A DNA stretch of 64,000 nucleotides from Sipunculus nudus (lineage: Eukaryota > Annelida > Sipuncula > Golfingiida > Sipunculidae): the NCBI GenBank assembly GCA_026874595.1, contig CM049320.1:16382988-16446987 (forward strand), in the 5' to 3' direction. The notes under the pieces are model-generated. The model did not search any database. It saw only the letters and a list, made by a program, of their open reading frames with translations, and was not told the origin of the DNA. The position numbers were made by a program, and so were the translations under genes. How positions within the stretch are numbered: the stretch's first letter is position 1; each line of letters opens with the position of its first letter. This document shows, piece after piece, positions 34,054-45,814 of this stretch.

Positions 34054-35312
34054 GTCGATATGTGATATATCGCTATATATCCTCGTTATCGTCGATGATG
34101 ATATTTTGTAAAGAAGAACAGTTTAAAGCTTGGCAGGCCCCATCATGTTAGCATTTAACAGATTTTAGCTATAGTGACTGCTCCAGTATACTCCATTATC
34201 TAATTAAACAGGGACGGACAGGGGACTTGAGAATTGGGGGGGGGGGAGGTAAGGAGGGCGCAAACCCCAGAAACATAGTGCAGAATCTTTTTGAAATGTT
34301 AGGTTGTAATGACGTATTAAAGGGTGGCTTAAATTGTTTAAAATGCACCATGACGTAAAATGCAAAATAGGCTCAGTTTTTCGGAATTGTTTGAGCGTCT
34401 ACGATTTCTCAGGGTTTTAGGCTGAAGCAGCCTTAATACGCCCCTGTAGATTGATAGTCATTTTGAACCCTCAAACTCTCTCATACATTTCTAATGATTT
34501 AAAAAAAAATGTTTAATGCTTGCATAACTTAGTACTTTTTTCATCTGCGGAATTCCATTCCGAATTTCGGGTTCGTGGTAGGGGCTTATACGCGATAATC
34601 CTAACATCAACCATACCTGCGGGTCCTGGGTGTGGGTCATCCCAATTTCTAGGTCAGAATCCCGAGGAAGCCCCGAAAGGTGCATTGTTTGAAAGGAAAA
34701 AAAAAAGACTGTTGGCAGTCTCCTTATTAAGCCTACAGAACGCTCAGCCTGGGTAGGGTCAACCGTGAATAGCTCACCCCTCCTCGACTGTGATTTGAAC
34801 TCGAGATATATCAGCAGTGAACGCTGTGTTCTAACCCTACACCATAGAAGCCAGTTTGTAACTGAATATTATCTGCTGGTTATTTGAAGGCTGATTTTTT
34901 CTGACTTCAAAATCAAATGATATTATGTTACCTGATTATATGTTACATTATATTATATTATAAGGTTATATTGAATTTTTTTTAGCTGTATTATACTACA
35001 TTAGCGTTCTATCATTCTACATTATAATGCGACAGATAAATGAGATTTAATTGAACAGAACATATGTTTCATAGACAGGTCATATAGTTATATCAGATCG
35101 ATTACAGACAGATAAACCTACATGTGAAGGCTGCATGAGTTATACAAGTATGTTATATCATGTTACACAAGACGCGGACACCCACTGCGAAAGATGACAG
35201 GTCACTATTAACTGGTAAACGCGTATAGTTAACACTTGATTGGAACATATGCAGTGACCGTTCATGTACTTACCCTCTCGGGCTCTGGAAAAGACAGAGG
35301 ATATATACACAT
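18968..35312 (-). CDS. Multi-pass membrane protein with C-terminal LPSYDEA motif, LAPTM4-like layout (eight-exon model)
   Basis: Minus-strand exons, in order: 35312-35274, 32412-32340, 30284-30231, 29324-29236, 27533-27441, 20897-20846, 20178-20074, 19188-18968. Each has GT/AG borders and all phases agree, giving about 241 residues. Exon 2 has a short hydrophobic stretch (MCCVVVIGYTIW). Exon 4 encodes a clear membrane span (LLALFQVLTLGLALTVAFLF) and exon 5 another (WFLPYLTGTVLVGAAGTIYCIYDAVYF). Exon 7 has TKLPSYDEAIST, a PY-like motif as in LAPTM4/5 tails that bind NEDD4-family WW domains. The tail is Pro/Ser-rich and ends in FIYPL. Known LAPTM proteins have four spans and are lysosomal or Golgi; the length matches, but the relation rests on layout, not alignment. 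The true start and the first span are uncertain. Exon 6 could be skipped if exon 7 begins at 20197, giving about 230 residues. Confidence 0.6.
19189..20073. other. Last intron of the membrane-protein gene
   Basis: AT-rich intron with the (GT)n run; no exon-like ORF seen. Confidence 0.5.
19224..19251 (+). repeat. (GT)n microsatellite
   Basis: About 14 GT units, in the intron before exon 8 of the membrane-protein gene, followed by a short (GA)n run. Confidence 0.9.
20074..20178 (-). CDS. Membrane-protein gene, exon 7 (LPSYDEA motif)
   Basis: Encodes DGEAPDIFHLSERVMATGVP then PVVTKLPSYDEAIST. The donor is GTTGTAGG. There are two possible acceptors: CACAAG before 20178, used with exon 6, or the stronger CTCTGTAG before 20197, which adds DNDTSQ and joins exon 5 directly. 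LPSYDEA resembles the (L/P)PxY motifs of endosomal membrane proteins. Confidence 0.6.
20846..20897 (-). CDS. Membrane-protein gene, exon 6 (small, probable)
   Basis: A 52-nt exon with acceptor TTCTATGCAG and donor GTGTAAGT. It encodes VYTFRAVLEIFRLRGNS, an amphipathic segment that continues smoothly from exon 5. Only this frame is open and it joins in phase to exon 7 beginning at 20178. It could be optional. Confidence 0.45.
21950..22275 (+). repeat. ~330-bp dispersed repeat family, copy 1
   Basis: Shares ordered blocks TTGTTTATCTATACAAG, GGTTGGTTGCATATATRTGG, a TGTTTRGAWTAATCTT block, CCCACATGGTATAAACA and GATATCGAAATAGGCCCCTT with copies at 57.9 and 62.7 kb. It is the most diverged of the three. 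Confidence 0.5.
23120..23325. mobile_element. CGGATCC-type MITE, copy 1 (hAT-like ends)
   Basis: The left end is CAGAAGCGGATCCAGG and the right end CCTGGATCCGCCCCTG. The interior is mostly G-runs and C-runs with GGACCCCCCC blocks. CAGNGGCGGATCC ends are widespread in animal non-autonomous hAT elements. An 8-bp duplication was not evident. Confidence 0.5.
23857..24494. mobile_element. Inverted-repeat element, GTCCACCTG family, copy 2
   Basis: The left arm GGTCCGTTCCACC...TGTCCACCTGCTTTTCGCG pairs with the right arm CACGAAAAATCAGGTGGACA...GGAACGGAAA. The same consensus as the 17.2-kb copy. A further partial arm (GGGACGGACTATAAT) lies at about 23740. Confidence 0.45.
26591..26788. mobile_element. 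MITE flanked by TTAA (piggyBac-like)
   Basis: TTAA at 26591 and 26785. The inverted repeats begin GGTACTGGTTAGAAAACAA and continue imperfectly through TGTKACCCTCACAATA, about 45 bp. The centre holds three tandem copies of an ~11-bp ACTCCATACA unit. TTAA at both borders is the signature of piggyBac-type insertion. Non-coding. Confidence 0.65.
27441..27533 (-). CDS. Membrane-protein gene, exon 5 (membrane span)
   Basis: The acceptor is TTCCTTTACAG and the donor GTAAGT. It has 31 codons, GKRYWFLPYLTGTVLVGAAG then TIYCIYDAVYF, a membrane span. The first 18 exon bases and the acceptor match the unit of the large 44-bp array that fills the intron before it. Confidence 0.65.
27514..29195 (-). repeat. 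44-bp minisatellite (~37 units) copying the exon 5 splice acceptor
   Basis: The unit on the minus strand is GGCAGGCGTTATTGGTTTAC then ACATAGTGTTTTGTTCCTTGACAG (44 bp). Exon 5 of the membrane-protein gene begins GGCAAACGTTATTGGTTT after TTGTTCCTTTACAG, so the last unit of the array overlaps the real splice site and first 18-20 coding bases. Units vary mainly at CCTKTACAG/CCTTGACAG/CCTCGACAG and at CAGGGC versus ACGGGGC, the latter lacking AG. The minus strand is almost free of stop codons, which explains many apparent small ORFs here. Confidence 0.9.
29236..29324 (-). CDS. Membrane-protein gene, exon 4 (membrane span)
   Basis: The acceptor is TTATTACAG and the donor GTAAGT. It encodes KTMEALLALFQVLTLGLALT then VAFLFRGACL, a membrane span. 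The splice site and first ~28 exon bases are the template of the tandem array just upstream of it on the minus strand. Confidence 0.65.
29297..30120 (-). repeat. ~54-bp minisatellite (~15 units) copying the exon 4 splice acceptor
   Basis: The unit on the plus strand is AACAACGCTAACAGGGCCTC, CATGGTCTCTGTAATATAAT, GATAACATATAC. Exon 4 starts (minus strand) TTATTACAG then AGACCATGGAGGCCCTATTA, the same sequence, so the array copies the acceptor plus about 28 exon bases. Spacing between units is 50-56 bp with more divergence than in the 44-bp array. Confidence 0.85.
30231..30284 (-). CDS. Membrane-protein gene, exon 3
   Basis: The acceptor is TTGTTATAG and the donor GTAAGT. It encodes a hydrophilic loop, DDIQKKNDTKIDPRISTL, with a possible N-glycosylation site (NDT). 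Phase 1 in, 1 out. Confidence 0.55.
   Translation of the reverse strand: MIFRRKTIQRLIHASAR
30599..30752 (+). repeat. Dispersed repeat, copy 2 (partner at 18551)
   Basis: TACATTTCAAGGAAACACCA through CACTTGAACGAACTTTATTG and TTTATACC. It lies in intron 2 of the membrane-protein gene and overlaps the end of a small non-credible ORF. Confidence 0.6.
30787..30845 (+). repeat. Poly-C followed by (AC)n
   Basis: A run of about 30 C followed by about 12 AC/CA units. Long C runs of this kind also occur at 14247, 49796 and (as G) 14990 and 61949. Confidence 0.95.
32021..32067 (+). repeat. (TA)n microsatellite
   Basis: About 23 TA units, in intron 2 of the minus-strand membrane-protein gene. Confidence 0.95.
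32340..32412 (-). CDS. Membrane-protein gene, exon 2
   Basis: The acceptor is TTTTGACAG before 32412 and the donor GTGAGAAAA after 32340. It encodes MCCVVVIGYTIWEQEKVF-RKTQSL; the first half is hydrophobic and the second charged. Phase 0 in, 1 out. Confidence 0.55.
32807..33025. mobile_element. Inverted-repeat element carrying a tRNA-like core
   Basis: A perfect inverted repeat of at least 31 bp: left from CGTTGTTACGGGGTGACATA through AAAGCGGACCGA, and right as the complement ending GTCACCCCGTAACAACG. The ~155 bp between them contain the A/B-box segment. No clear target-site duplication was found. Confidence 0.65.
32865..32930 (+). other. tRNA-like segment with A and B box inside a TIR element
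   Basis: TAGCGAAGCGGTTGGT (32867-32882) fits an A box with D-loop, and GGTTCGAAACC (32910-32920) is a near-perfect B box. The spacing is that of a tRNA. A CGGT...ACCG anticodon-type stem lies between them. The segment is enclosed by the inverted repeats of the element at 32807-33025. Confidence 0.45.
34001..34049 (+). repeat. (AG)n microsatellite
   Basis: About 24 AG units followed at once by ATGACGTCGATAT. Confidence 0.95.
34780..34852 (-). pseudogene. tRNA-Glu(TTC)-like sequence, degenerate (tRNA pseudogene or SINE head)
   Basis: The minus strand begins GGCTTCTATGGTGTAGGGTT and keeps the tRNA-Glu plan: D-arm GGTGTAGGGTTAGAACAC, anticodon region GCGTTCACTGC (TTC) and T-arm GAGTTCAAATC. Stems are imperfect, so it is probably not a working tRNA. 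Confidence 0.5.
35274..35312 (-). CDS. Membrane-protein gene, first exon (coding start uncertain)
   Basis: A strong donor (GTAAGT) follows at 35273. In the phase needed by exon 2 the exon reads MCIYPLSFPEPER from an ATG at 35312, with the frame open further upstream. It may instead be mostly 5'UTR, with translation starting at the ATG that opens exon 2. Confidence 0.4.
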
Positions 35313-35749
35313 CTGATACAGGCATGGCACATCAGATAGACAGCCCGGATAATAACAACAACACACCCGGGGAAGAGAGACAACCTATGGCAAGGACAGG
35401 TTTGTGACCTAGAGATTTGTCGTCACTCCGTCACGCATGAACTATCCTGGCCTGTTATAAAAGCGTTCTCCCAGTAACCTCACGTATTTTCCTTGATTCG
35501 TTAAATTCCCCTTATTTAATTTCCAGTTCTATAAATAAAAACAAGGTAGCATTTTAATGACTATACAGGTGTCTGTTGCACAAAGCACCGATTTATCAGA
35601 ATGTATTCCTATTATTATTACTGGTGATGTTTTCCGCTTCACAAGCACAAATGTAAGGTTCTATTTTGTGCTCACTATGGGTAAATATTTTGCACCATGA
35701 AAGCCGAAAATTTTATGACGTCTCTAAACGTAAAACTGATGTCTTTCTC

Positions 35750-36620
35750 TTTTATCAGGTCCTATTGCCCATCTTTCAAAGTTCAGTCCGTTTCACTGGA
35801 CCTATAGTTCGGATTTCAGGCGCCTGTTTCACAAAAAAAGCATTCCAGATTAAAACGTTTGTTTCATCAACAACGGACCAAAACTCCGGGCATCTGTTTC
35901 ACCGTCAAGCCACTAAAACACCAATTTTATCTCCATTTAAAGAAATCGGGGCGTCAGTTTCATCGAACAGATAACTATATGTTTGGTCAGCACACATTTT
36001 ATATGAACTGTCAAGGCCTTTGTTTAATCAACCATCTGATTAATAGATAAGATGTCTGTTTTAACATTCTTTTTAATCAAAATGTCCCTCGCACTGTGGT
36101 CATATTTCAGGTGTGAACGAACACCTCAACAGAAACCACAGAGGTTTGTTTCATCAAAGCTTTGTTTTTCCCAAACATCAGATGTAGGCCTACATGTCAG
36201 GCGTCAGCTGACTGACACTGGACTTCCATATCTCATAAAACAAAATAGTTAAAGTTCAGGTCCATATTTCGCCACACCTTGCTCGATTTTCAGGCGTCCT
36301 TTTCACCAAAGCCAATTTTCAGGCACCTGTTTCAATTAAGCACTTAACACTACAAGCGTATCTTTCAACAAAACCCATTTAAAATCTCAGTCCCTATAAC
36401 AGAGCCTACTTAAAATCTCAGGCGTGTAATTCAGCAAAGCCCATTTAGAATCTCAGGCGTCTGTTTCAGCAAACGCCACTTAAAAATCAATCTTCTGTTT
36501 CACCATATCCATAACAAGTACACCAAATGTGTCACCAAAGTTCAGCTCAGTTTTCCAGCGTCTGTGTAATCATTATTCAGCAAGTTTCACCGACTCAGCA
36601 TTTCTATCTGCTGTTTCACA
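35750..36620 (+). repeat. Degenerate ~35-bp repeats with TCAGGCGTCTGTTTCA motif
   Basis: Variants of CAGGCGTCTGTTTCACCAAA recur at about 35819, 35888, 35949, 36141, 36291, 36320, 36420 and 36455. Spacing is about 30-36 bp in the best part (36285-36480). No coding potential is credible. Confidence 0.6.
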
Positions 36621-37324
36621 GTAGCCTAGTTTATCGTTTTAGTTTCTAGCCAAGTAGCCGAGTTTTCGACTTTCCTTTGAACCAATATCCACCATATATA
36701 TTTCGACCTCCTGTGCATCAGCTTTTCTTCAACAGCAATTTAAAATTAAGTACATAAATCAATGGAATTTAAATGTATTTGCGCGCAAAAAAATGCGCCA
36801 AATACCCATTGCAATCCAAGTTAGTGTTACGAAGTCAAGGTCAGAGAGTATCATACAGGTATCTCCACTTGTCCATGCGTTGAGCAACTCACGCACACGA
36901 GTATATTTTGTATACCATGTGTACACATGACAATATTCTGTTTACAGTGAAGTTATATATACGACCGATATATACACATGTGTTCATTAAACAGAAACGT
37001 GTAACCTGACATACACCATCACTCAGCACGTAGTTCATTCTTTGAGCGATCCGCATCAGCCAAGCGTGCAAACGACCTATCTCCGAAGGAGGCACGCGTT
37101 GACATACAAATTGTACACACGACAAAGAATGATTTCACTGTACTATAATGTGGTATCTAATCAGGCTGATATAGATACATATCCATGAGCTTTTTACTAA
37201 GGTGTTCTTCTTTGGCGAATCATTAGATGAGATGAAAACCACATATGTCTAGCAAAGAAAATTCCCTTTTGAATTCAACACATACATGCCTATAGCACAT
37301 AATTTACATTATATGGTATTATAT

Positions 37325-37328
<4 letters not shown>

Positions 37329-37366
<38 letters not shown>
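37329..37366 (+). repeat. (TA)n microsatellite
   Basis: About 19 TA units; a shorter one lies at 37646-37668 after a C run and (AC)n. Confidence 0.95.
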
Positions 37367-37370
<4 letters not shown>

Positions 37371-37739
37371 CTTTGGTTTAAATGCAAAAGCGTTTAAATT
37401 TGCAACATATCACATTTCCATTTAAATCCAGAGCAGCTGGTAACAACTACGTTTGTATTTGAACCTGCATTTGCCTGTGAAATGATTTGATGTTATTTTG
37501 ATAACGAGGTGTTATTTTGAAAGAAACAGAACAAAATTAGATAACAATCATTTGACTTCTTTTTAATAATATATTATCCCATCGCTGGTTTAAGTAGTTA
37601 CATTGACAGAGTAAATACCACCCCCCCCCCCTCACACACACGTGTATATATATATATATATATATATAGCTTGATAAAAGTGACAAAAGAGTCGCATTTC
37701 TAAGAAGCGTCTCTATAATATACCCTTTTGTATATTTAA

Positions 37740-38330
37740 GTATTTTCTAATGTAGAATTTGACAGCAGAATGATTATCCCATCTTTCCAATCTTCCAGCA
37801 AAAAAAATGTGATTTATCATCTATTAAGAGAGTCAGGCTAGAATTTCCCCAATACGATAGCAAAGTTGTGACTCCCATGTACATGCGAGGTGATAAATTC
37901 AATCTACCGTGAATTTTGGAGGTGAAGATTTCCTTTCATCCAGCAGTCAAGTTAACAGAGTTATAATTTTAATCTCCCCCGGAGGCTAACATTTCCGTAT
38001 GCACGAGTAAGTTTGGGATTTTCCGATCTACCTGAGTCATGCTTTCCAATCTATCCTGACCCTGACTATACGCGGTCATGCTTTCCCTTCCGCATGCAAA
38101 TAAGAATTTCCTATCTTCCAGGCGGTCATGATTACCCATCAGACAGCGAGGTAATTATTCAACGCGAGGTTATGGTTTCCGTTCATTCTGTGAAATTATA
38201 ATTTCCTAATGTCAAGTGAAAAAATAATTACCCATCTGCCAGCGGAGTAATTATTTTCCGTCCATCATGAAAACGAGGCTATGATTTCCCTTATGCGAGA
38301 GAGCTTATATGCTTTCCCATCTACAGTTAC
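37740..38330 (+). repeat. Degenerate repeats with TTTCCCATCT/GCGAGGT motifs
   Basis: Short variants of ATTATTTCCCATCTRCCAGC and GCGAGGTWATRATTT recur roughly every 35-45 bp through this stretch, consistent with an old minisatellite. The small ORF across it is composed of these repeats. Confidence 0.45.
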
Positions 38331-39469
38331 ATTATGAAAACATTTGAAGCATTTAACTTTTTTAATTGAACTGTTTTTGATAAGGAATAAGTTAATCTTG
38401 GGTAGCTATTTGTTAAGTGAAGTGCGCATTGTCCTTAGTATGGCTGCCCTTTCGCATACCATTAAGAATTAAGTCATTGTATAAAACCACAATTGTATGT
38501 TACCATAATAGCTTTTACCAAAACAACTGTTGTTCTGATTATTGATAAGTGTTTCTTTTTTAAATCTTGATATTTAAGAAAAAGGAACTTGGTTATCAAG
38601 AACTCAGAACTCTTTCTTTATGTACAAATTAATACCTACATTATCCTAAGTCTTGAATGTACTCTCTGTTTGCTTCTTGCACATAACAGCTCCGCTTCAG
38701 TTGATAGGTGTTCGGATGTGCCAGTAGCAGCTACAGAACCGCATGATTTCCAACTCAAGAATTTCCACCTGAAAATATTCCTTCATTGCTCAGTACTTAT
38801 ACACCTGGGATTTGGTTTAAGCGGAGACATTTGTTCTCTACTGAATGATCTCTAATTCAGTATATAAGCGTTAACATTTACGAATATGACGTGAGTGTTG
38901 TCGAAAGTAAGATATCTGAGATAAAGTGATTATCCGGCTGGCGGGAGGGGGCATTGTAATGTATATACCTGCCATACCTAGTATATAATTACTTTGCCAA
39001 ACAGACAAGGACAGTTATAACGATTGGAGGATGATCTGGGAACCACATTGCAAGCACTTATAAACGACAAAATGCACCATCAAAGTGTCAAAAAGTCTTA
39101 TGCTGCAAAGGAAAAAGGGTAACATTGGACTCCACCATTTTACACCAAGAAGTTTTTTCTATCCGTAATGTCACGGGTAAATCTATACCGGCACACATGC
39201 GCCCACCCTTCGCCAGAGGTCGTTTCTACTCGAAACGAATCTCCTCTGTTTGGGCGCTGTGGGACGGTCGGGATTATTTGCTAACTTGTCAAACTTTAAA
39301 TCAAATTTTGATATATTTCAAAATTTAAAGGATTCTTCCCAGGGCCATTCCCGAAATGCCCGGAATATTTCATGAGATTCCGTGCATGACTACGTGAGTT
39401 ATGCTGTGAAAAAAATACATACACTCACACACACTTGTTTTGTGTGTCAACCGGGGACAGTTTTCTGGA

Positions 39470-40650
39470 ACCGTCTAAACGGGGACTTTTTTCTCCCTTA
39501 TGTGACAAAATTTGTGTTACAACTGCGGACACACACGTGATTTATAGAAAAAAATGTTAACATCGAGTACTAACGAAAGCGCTTCAAATATAATAATAAT
39601 TATTTACACTTCTCTAAAATTTGCTTTTGTTTCTTTTGAATTTACTCAACTAAAGAAATCCCCTGTACCTTCTCAAATCGTATTTACATCCATTAAGAAT
39701 CTATATTTGCATTAGACAATATAGATTCAACAGTATTAAAGTTTAATCTATCAGTTTATTTATCTTGTTTGTTAAGATCATTTTTATGGAGTTTAGCCTT
39801 ATTTAATAATATTTTAGCCTCAAAATATTATTGAAGATTTTACAGAAACTTTTCATTTAAGAAAATTAATCAAAATGTTGAAAAGGTTTTTATTGAGACA
39901 AGATGTGTGTTACAAACGGGGACTCTGGCACACACACATAACTGAAGCCGCTTACTATTTTTGTCCTCCGCTCCGCGGATGCGTGGGGCATTGTTTTGGG
40001 TTTGTCTGTATGTCCGTCTGTCTGTCTCTCTGTCCGTCCGTCAGGTTTTTTTCGTTTCCGTGCAATAACTTTCCTAAATTTTATCGGATTTCATTCATAT
40101 TTGGAACAGTGCATACCTCTGTTTGGTTTGGTTTTGAAGTGTCTATCTGAAAAATATTTCTCTCCAGTTCAAAAACAAATACTCAAATTTTGGTCAAATT
40201 TCATAGTGTTTTAGTTTTTATTTCGCCTGCAGATATCTCCACATGTCATCATGGATTTTGGTCCTATTTCTCAATGTGTTTTAGTTTTTATGTTCGCCTG
40301 CAGATGTCTCCACATGTCATAGTTGATCTGTTTTTTATGTGCTCTCATGATTTTCTCCACATGTCATAATTTGGGTTGCTTATCAAGCATTAAAGACAAG
40401 AACCCAAAGCGGAGGACATTAATTCCACGAATTTGCTTGTTAGATTAGTTTTGTTGTCTTTCAAGCGGGGTCTTTTGGAAGCAAGATAGTCGTCATGTTT
40501 CATATGTTACAAACGGGGACCTCTGACACACACATACATGTACTCCGAAACCTATTCCTGTTCTCAGATAAGTTTTTATGCCTTCCAAGCGGGGTCTTTT
40601 TTGGGACAAAATAATCGTGTGTTACAAGCGGGGACCTATAGAAATAATGC
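39470..40650 (+). repeat. Degenerate repeats with TGTTACAARCGGGGAC motif
   Basis: The motif (often followed by a (AC)n run) recurs near 39520, 39908, 40506 and 40617, with a related CAAGCGGGGTCTTTT at 40461 and 40580. The element at 39963-40417 interrupts the series. Confidence 0.45.
39963..40417. repeat. Repeat with GTCCTCCGCT inverted ends and ccgtctgtc block
   Basis: GTCCTCCGCT at 39963 is complementary to AGCGGAGGAC at 40408. A ccgtctgtctgtctctctgt block follows the left end, as in the Helentron-like elements. Two tandem TTTTAGTTTTTATKTCGCCTGCAG units lie at 40210-40305. Probably a different non-autonomous family. Confidence 0.45.
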
Positions 40651-40699
40651 GTCTCTCTGGCCTCAAGTGCCTGGTGTCCCCCCCCCCCGGGACTTATAT

Positions 40700-40936
40700 A
40701 TGAGCATGCGTACAGCCGTAATGCAGAACATGTCGAACATTCGGAACATGACGACCATGTACGAAAGTGTGAATTGCGGCGGAGACTTTGAATTTCTGAA
40801 TGCCATATTCGATAACGCACACCCCCTCGTAAAACCAGAATTTAAGAAGAATACCTTTCAATATAATTGTTGGGATACTTTGGAAGACAATGTGCGCAAA
40901 CGGAATTTCAAGATGGCCAGCGGGGGGTTTAAGTGA
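40700..40936 (+). CDS. Unrecognised 78-residue ORF
   Basis: The ATG at 40700 opens MSMRTAVMQNMSNIRNMTTM and runs to TGA at 40934. The composition looks protein-like (NCGGDFEFLNAIFDNAHPLV, NCWDTLEDNVRKRNFKMASG) and it contains no low-complexity tract, unlike most small ORFs here. There is no signal peptide or membrane span and I recognise no family. It lies just after repeats with the motif GTTACAARCGGGGAC, so it may be part of a transposon. An in-frame extension upstream passes through those repeats and is probably not coding. Confidence 0.3.
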   Translation: MSMRTAVMQNMSNIRNMTTMYESVNCGGDFEFLNAIFDNAHPLVKPEFKKNTFQYNCWDTLEDNVRKRNFKMASGGFK

Positions 40937-43678
<2,742 letters not shown>

Positions 43679-44133
43679 TTATATTCGCGAGGCTGAAATC
43701 TCGCGATTTCTTCATTATAAATATTTCTCGCGGGTTTCATTTTCGCGATTGCAAAAGAACCTATAAATCTAAGTACGGCAGTATTTGTTTTGATTTTAAA
43801 TTTAAAATTAATCTTAAAATATCTTAGTCATTTCTGGTTCAGTCATTTAATTTGACCGGTGTCAAAATCGGTATATCTCGTGCGATTACCACGTGTTTTA
43901 CAATGACTTATGGCTTATGCTTGTATGCATGGGCCAGTTTTCATACCATGCACAGAATAGGTTGTGACTGTAGGTTGCTTCCATTGGTATAAGACGTAAT
44001 CTGTTTGTGTAGATGTATCATCCCCAATTGTTCATCTTAGTTGATGGGGCATCGTATTCATCGTAAGGGTTTCATATTCGCGATTATGTTAAATTAGCGA
44101 ATATCGTGAAATTAAAACCCTCGCGAATAAAAA
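43679..44133. repeat. Inverted-repeat element with TTCGCGA motifs
   Basis: The left end TTATATTCGCGAGGCTGAAA and the right end (complement TTTTTATTCGCGAGGGTTTT) form an imperfect terminal inverted repeat. TCGCGA/TTCGCGATT recurs inside. Non-coding. Confidence 0.45.
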
Positions 44134-44478
44134 GAAAACTATATATATATATCTGTAAATGTAAATGTATGTTAATATATATATATATGTGAATCATATA
44201 AACACATAACCTACACATGTTGCTACTCTTGACTTACCGGGCACTGACTTATTTTCATCACCTGTTCTTCCCAGAAAAGTAAAGAGAACAATTAAATTTT
44301 ATATTATCATTGAATGTTCCTAAATAAGCTTAAAGTAGTTAAACTGATACGAACACAGGTCTATGAGGACCAACTTCCTTATACAAGTTATACGGACCGA
44401 ACCGCTGATACTATAATGCATCCGTTACCATAAATGGTGTCGGCTCTGTCTTTGCCCGGACATGTAGAATAATAAATC

Positions 44479-44794
44479 CTAGCATCCTTTTGCTGTCCCA
44501 AACTTAGGATATAAAAGGATCAGGACATCGGGAAACCAGGAAATCCAGAAGTTAGAACACAAGAATTCCCAAACAGGAAAATCAGACATCTCCGGGGCAA
44601 TGTATGTGCTTGGCCTCACAGGGCGTGTAGAACATTTGGGCCTCAAGTCCTTTCCCCGCAAGAAAACAATTGGATACGCGCATTGGCAGATGTTTAATTT
44701 AAGGCAAGATATCAGTCTCAGTTGTCCTTCTCCAAAAAAAATTTGAAGTTTCCTTCTTATTGATTCCATGGCGTAACTTTCAAAGATGCAACCA
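44479..44794 (-). pseudogene. Exon-like ORF after a strong acceptor, possibly a GPCR remnant
   Basis: A long pyrimidine tract ending CCTTTCAG precedes 44794. The frame then stays open for about 105 codons to TAG at 44479. The end contains SNFWISWFPDVLILLY, which resembles a GPCR helix 6 (FxxCWxP) but lacks the Cys. No helix 4, 5 or 7 was found nearby, so it may be a decayed piece of the receptor-like sequence upstream on the same strand, or unrelated. Confidence 0.22.
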
Positions 44795-45324
44795 CTGAAA
44801 GGAAGAAGATTAAGCAGAAGAATTACAAGCATGATTGTTGATCTTACAATCATATCCCGGTCCTGCTTTATCTGGGCAACTGATGGGTTGACATAAGTTT
44901 ATGTTAGGATTGCGTGAATTTTCTCCTGTTTAATTGTTTGGTCGAGGAATATCCGCCAGCGTGCAGAACGTGTGTCTTCTGTGGTCGTGTGTTTTCTGCT
45001 GAGGATTCTTTTGAACAAATAATGTCATTCCAATCATAGCTGGGCCGAACCGAAGTCGCTGTTTCCGAATTTTGTGAATAGATGCGAAAATAAAACTTGA
45101 CCCGATTGAATATAAGAAGATTAATGTCATATGTGTCATATAATGTCAGGCGGCGATGACATGTTTTCTCGTGTTAACAAAGGTAGGTGTCCTTTTATAT
45201 AATATCACTGTCAAACCTTTTGTATAATAGTCTGTTATAAACCAGACAAATCCAATTAGCCAAGGAAGTGCTATTCCGAAGGCATACTATTTTTTATCAG
45301 CAGTCAAAGAAGAAATAGATTTAC

Positions 45325-45809
45325 CTCGTACCTGCTGGTAGAGAATAAAAAACTGGCAGGCCGGACTTACTGTCAACACACACATGCTAATAAGGTAGCT
45401 GTAGTTAACAACACAAATTACATCTGCAATAGACCGGTCTTCATGCTTGAAAACTTTCACAGTGTTTAAAGGTACCAAAGCCAGTCCAACGTATAAAGAC
45501 ATGATTATGATATTGATATGGAAACAATTAGCCTGGTGCCGTAGCTTAGAATTACGCATGATAAAACTGACCAATGCTGCCAAACCGAACACGCATCCTG
45601 CAGAGGAGCACGAAACCAATACGCTGAAAATTATGGCCATGACTGTCTGTGATGCTGGAATGAAACCTCGGGTTGATGTGAAGCCCAAACTGTCTGTTAC
45701 TGTATCTGTACCCGTATCTGTTGAGGTGTTCAAGGGGTATGCTGTCTGTTACTGTATCTGTACCCGTATCTGTTGAAGTGTTCCCGGAGTATGCTGTAAC
45801 TGCGTCCAT
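45325..45809 (-). pseudogene. GPCR-like exon (helices 1-3) with frame-breaking 52-bp duplication
   Basis: One frame encodes three hydrophobic spans: MAIIFSVLVSCSSAGCVFGL..., NCFHINIIIMSLYVGLALVP... and VICVVNYSYLISMCVLTVS..., ending LYQQVRG. Spacing and the Asn/Leu pattern of the second span resemble rhodopsin-type GPCR helices 1-3, but Asn1.50 and the DRY motif are not evident. The ATG at 45809 opens MDAVTAYSGNTSTDTG. A tandem duplication (45690-45741 and 45742-45793, 52 bp) shifts that frame, so the ATG does not read into the spans. Donors GTACGAGG and GTAAAT follow. Helices 4-7 were not found, so a pseudogene is likely; an upstream exon supplying another start is possible. Confidence 0.42.
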
Positions 45810-45814
45810 TTTTT

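Larger units (their letters stand above)
32413..35273. other. First intron of the membrane-protein gene
   Basis: Contains the tRNA-core TIR element, the tRNA-Glu-like sequence and the AG microsatellite. The ORFs at 34491-34756 on both strands overlap each other and show no family. Confidence 0.5.
36621..39469. other. No gene recognised
   Basis: Apart from the TA runs and the degenerate repeats at 37.7-38.3 kb I see no structure. Small ORFs (36889-37125 minus, 38589-38855 plus) lack domains and splice context. Confidence 0.45.

Noticed and set aside
34491-34756. Overlapping ORFs on both strands near 34.6 kb
   Set aside because: Neither shows a domain or splice sites; they overlap and neighbour a tRNA-derived repeat.
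40020-40045. ccgtctgtctgtctctctgt block as a regulatory site
   Set aside because: The same simple sequence occurs at the 5' side of most non-autonomous elements here and is a microsatellite within them.
44930-45139. Hydrophobic minus ORF (LIFLYSIGSSFIFASIHKIRKQ) as a GPCR helix 5 exon
   Set aside because: No AG acceptor exists between the in-frame stop and the hydrophobic part, so it cannot be joined to the upstream exon.
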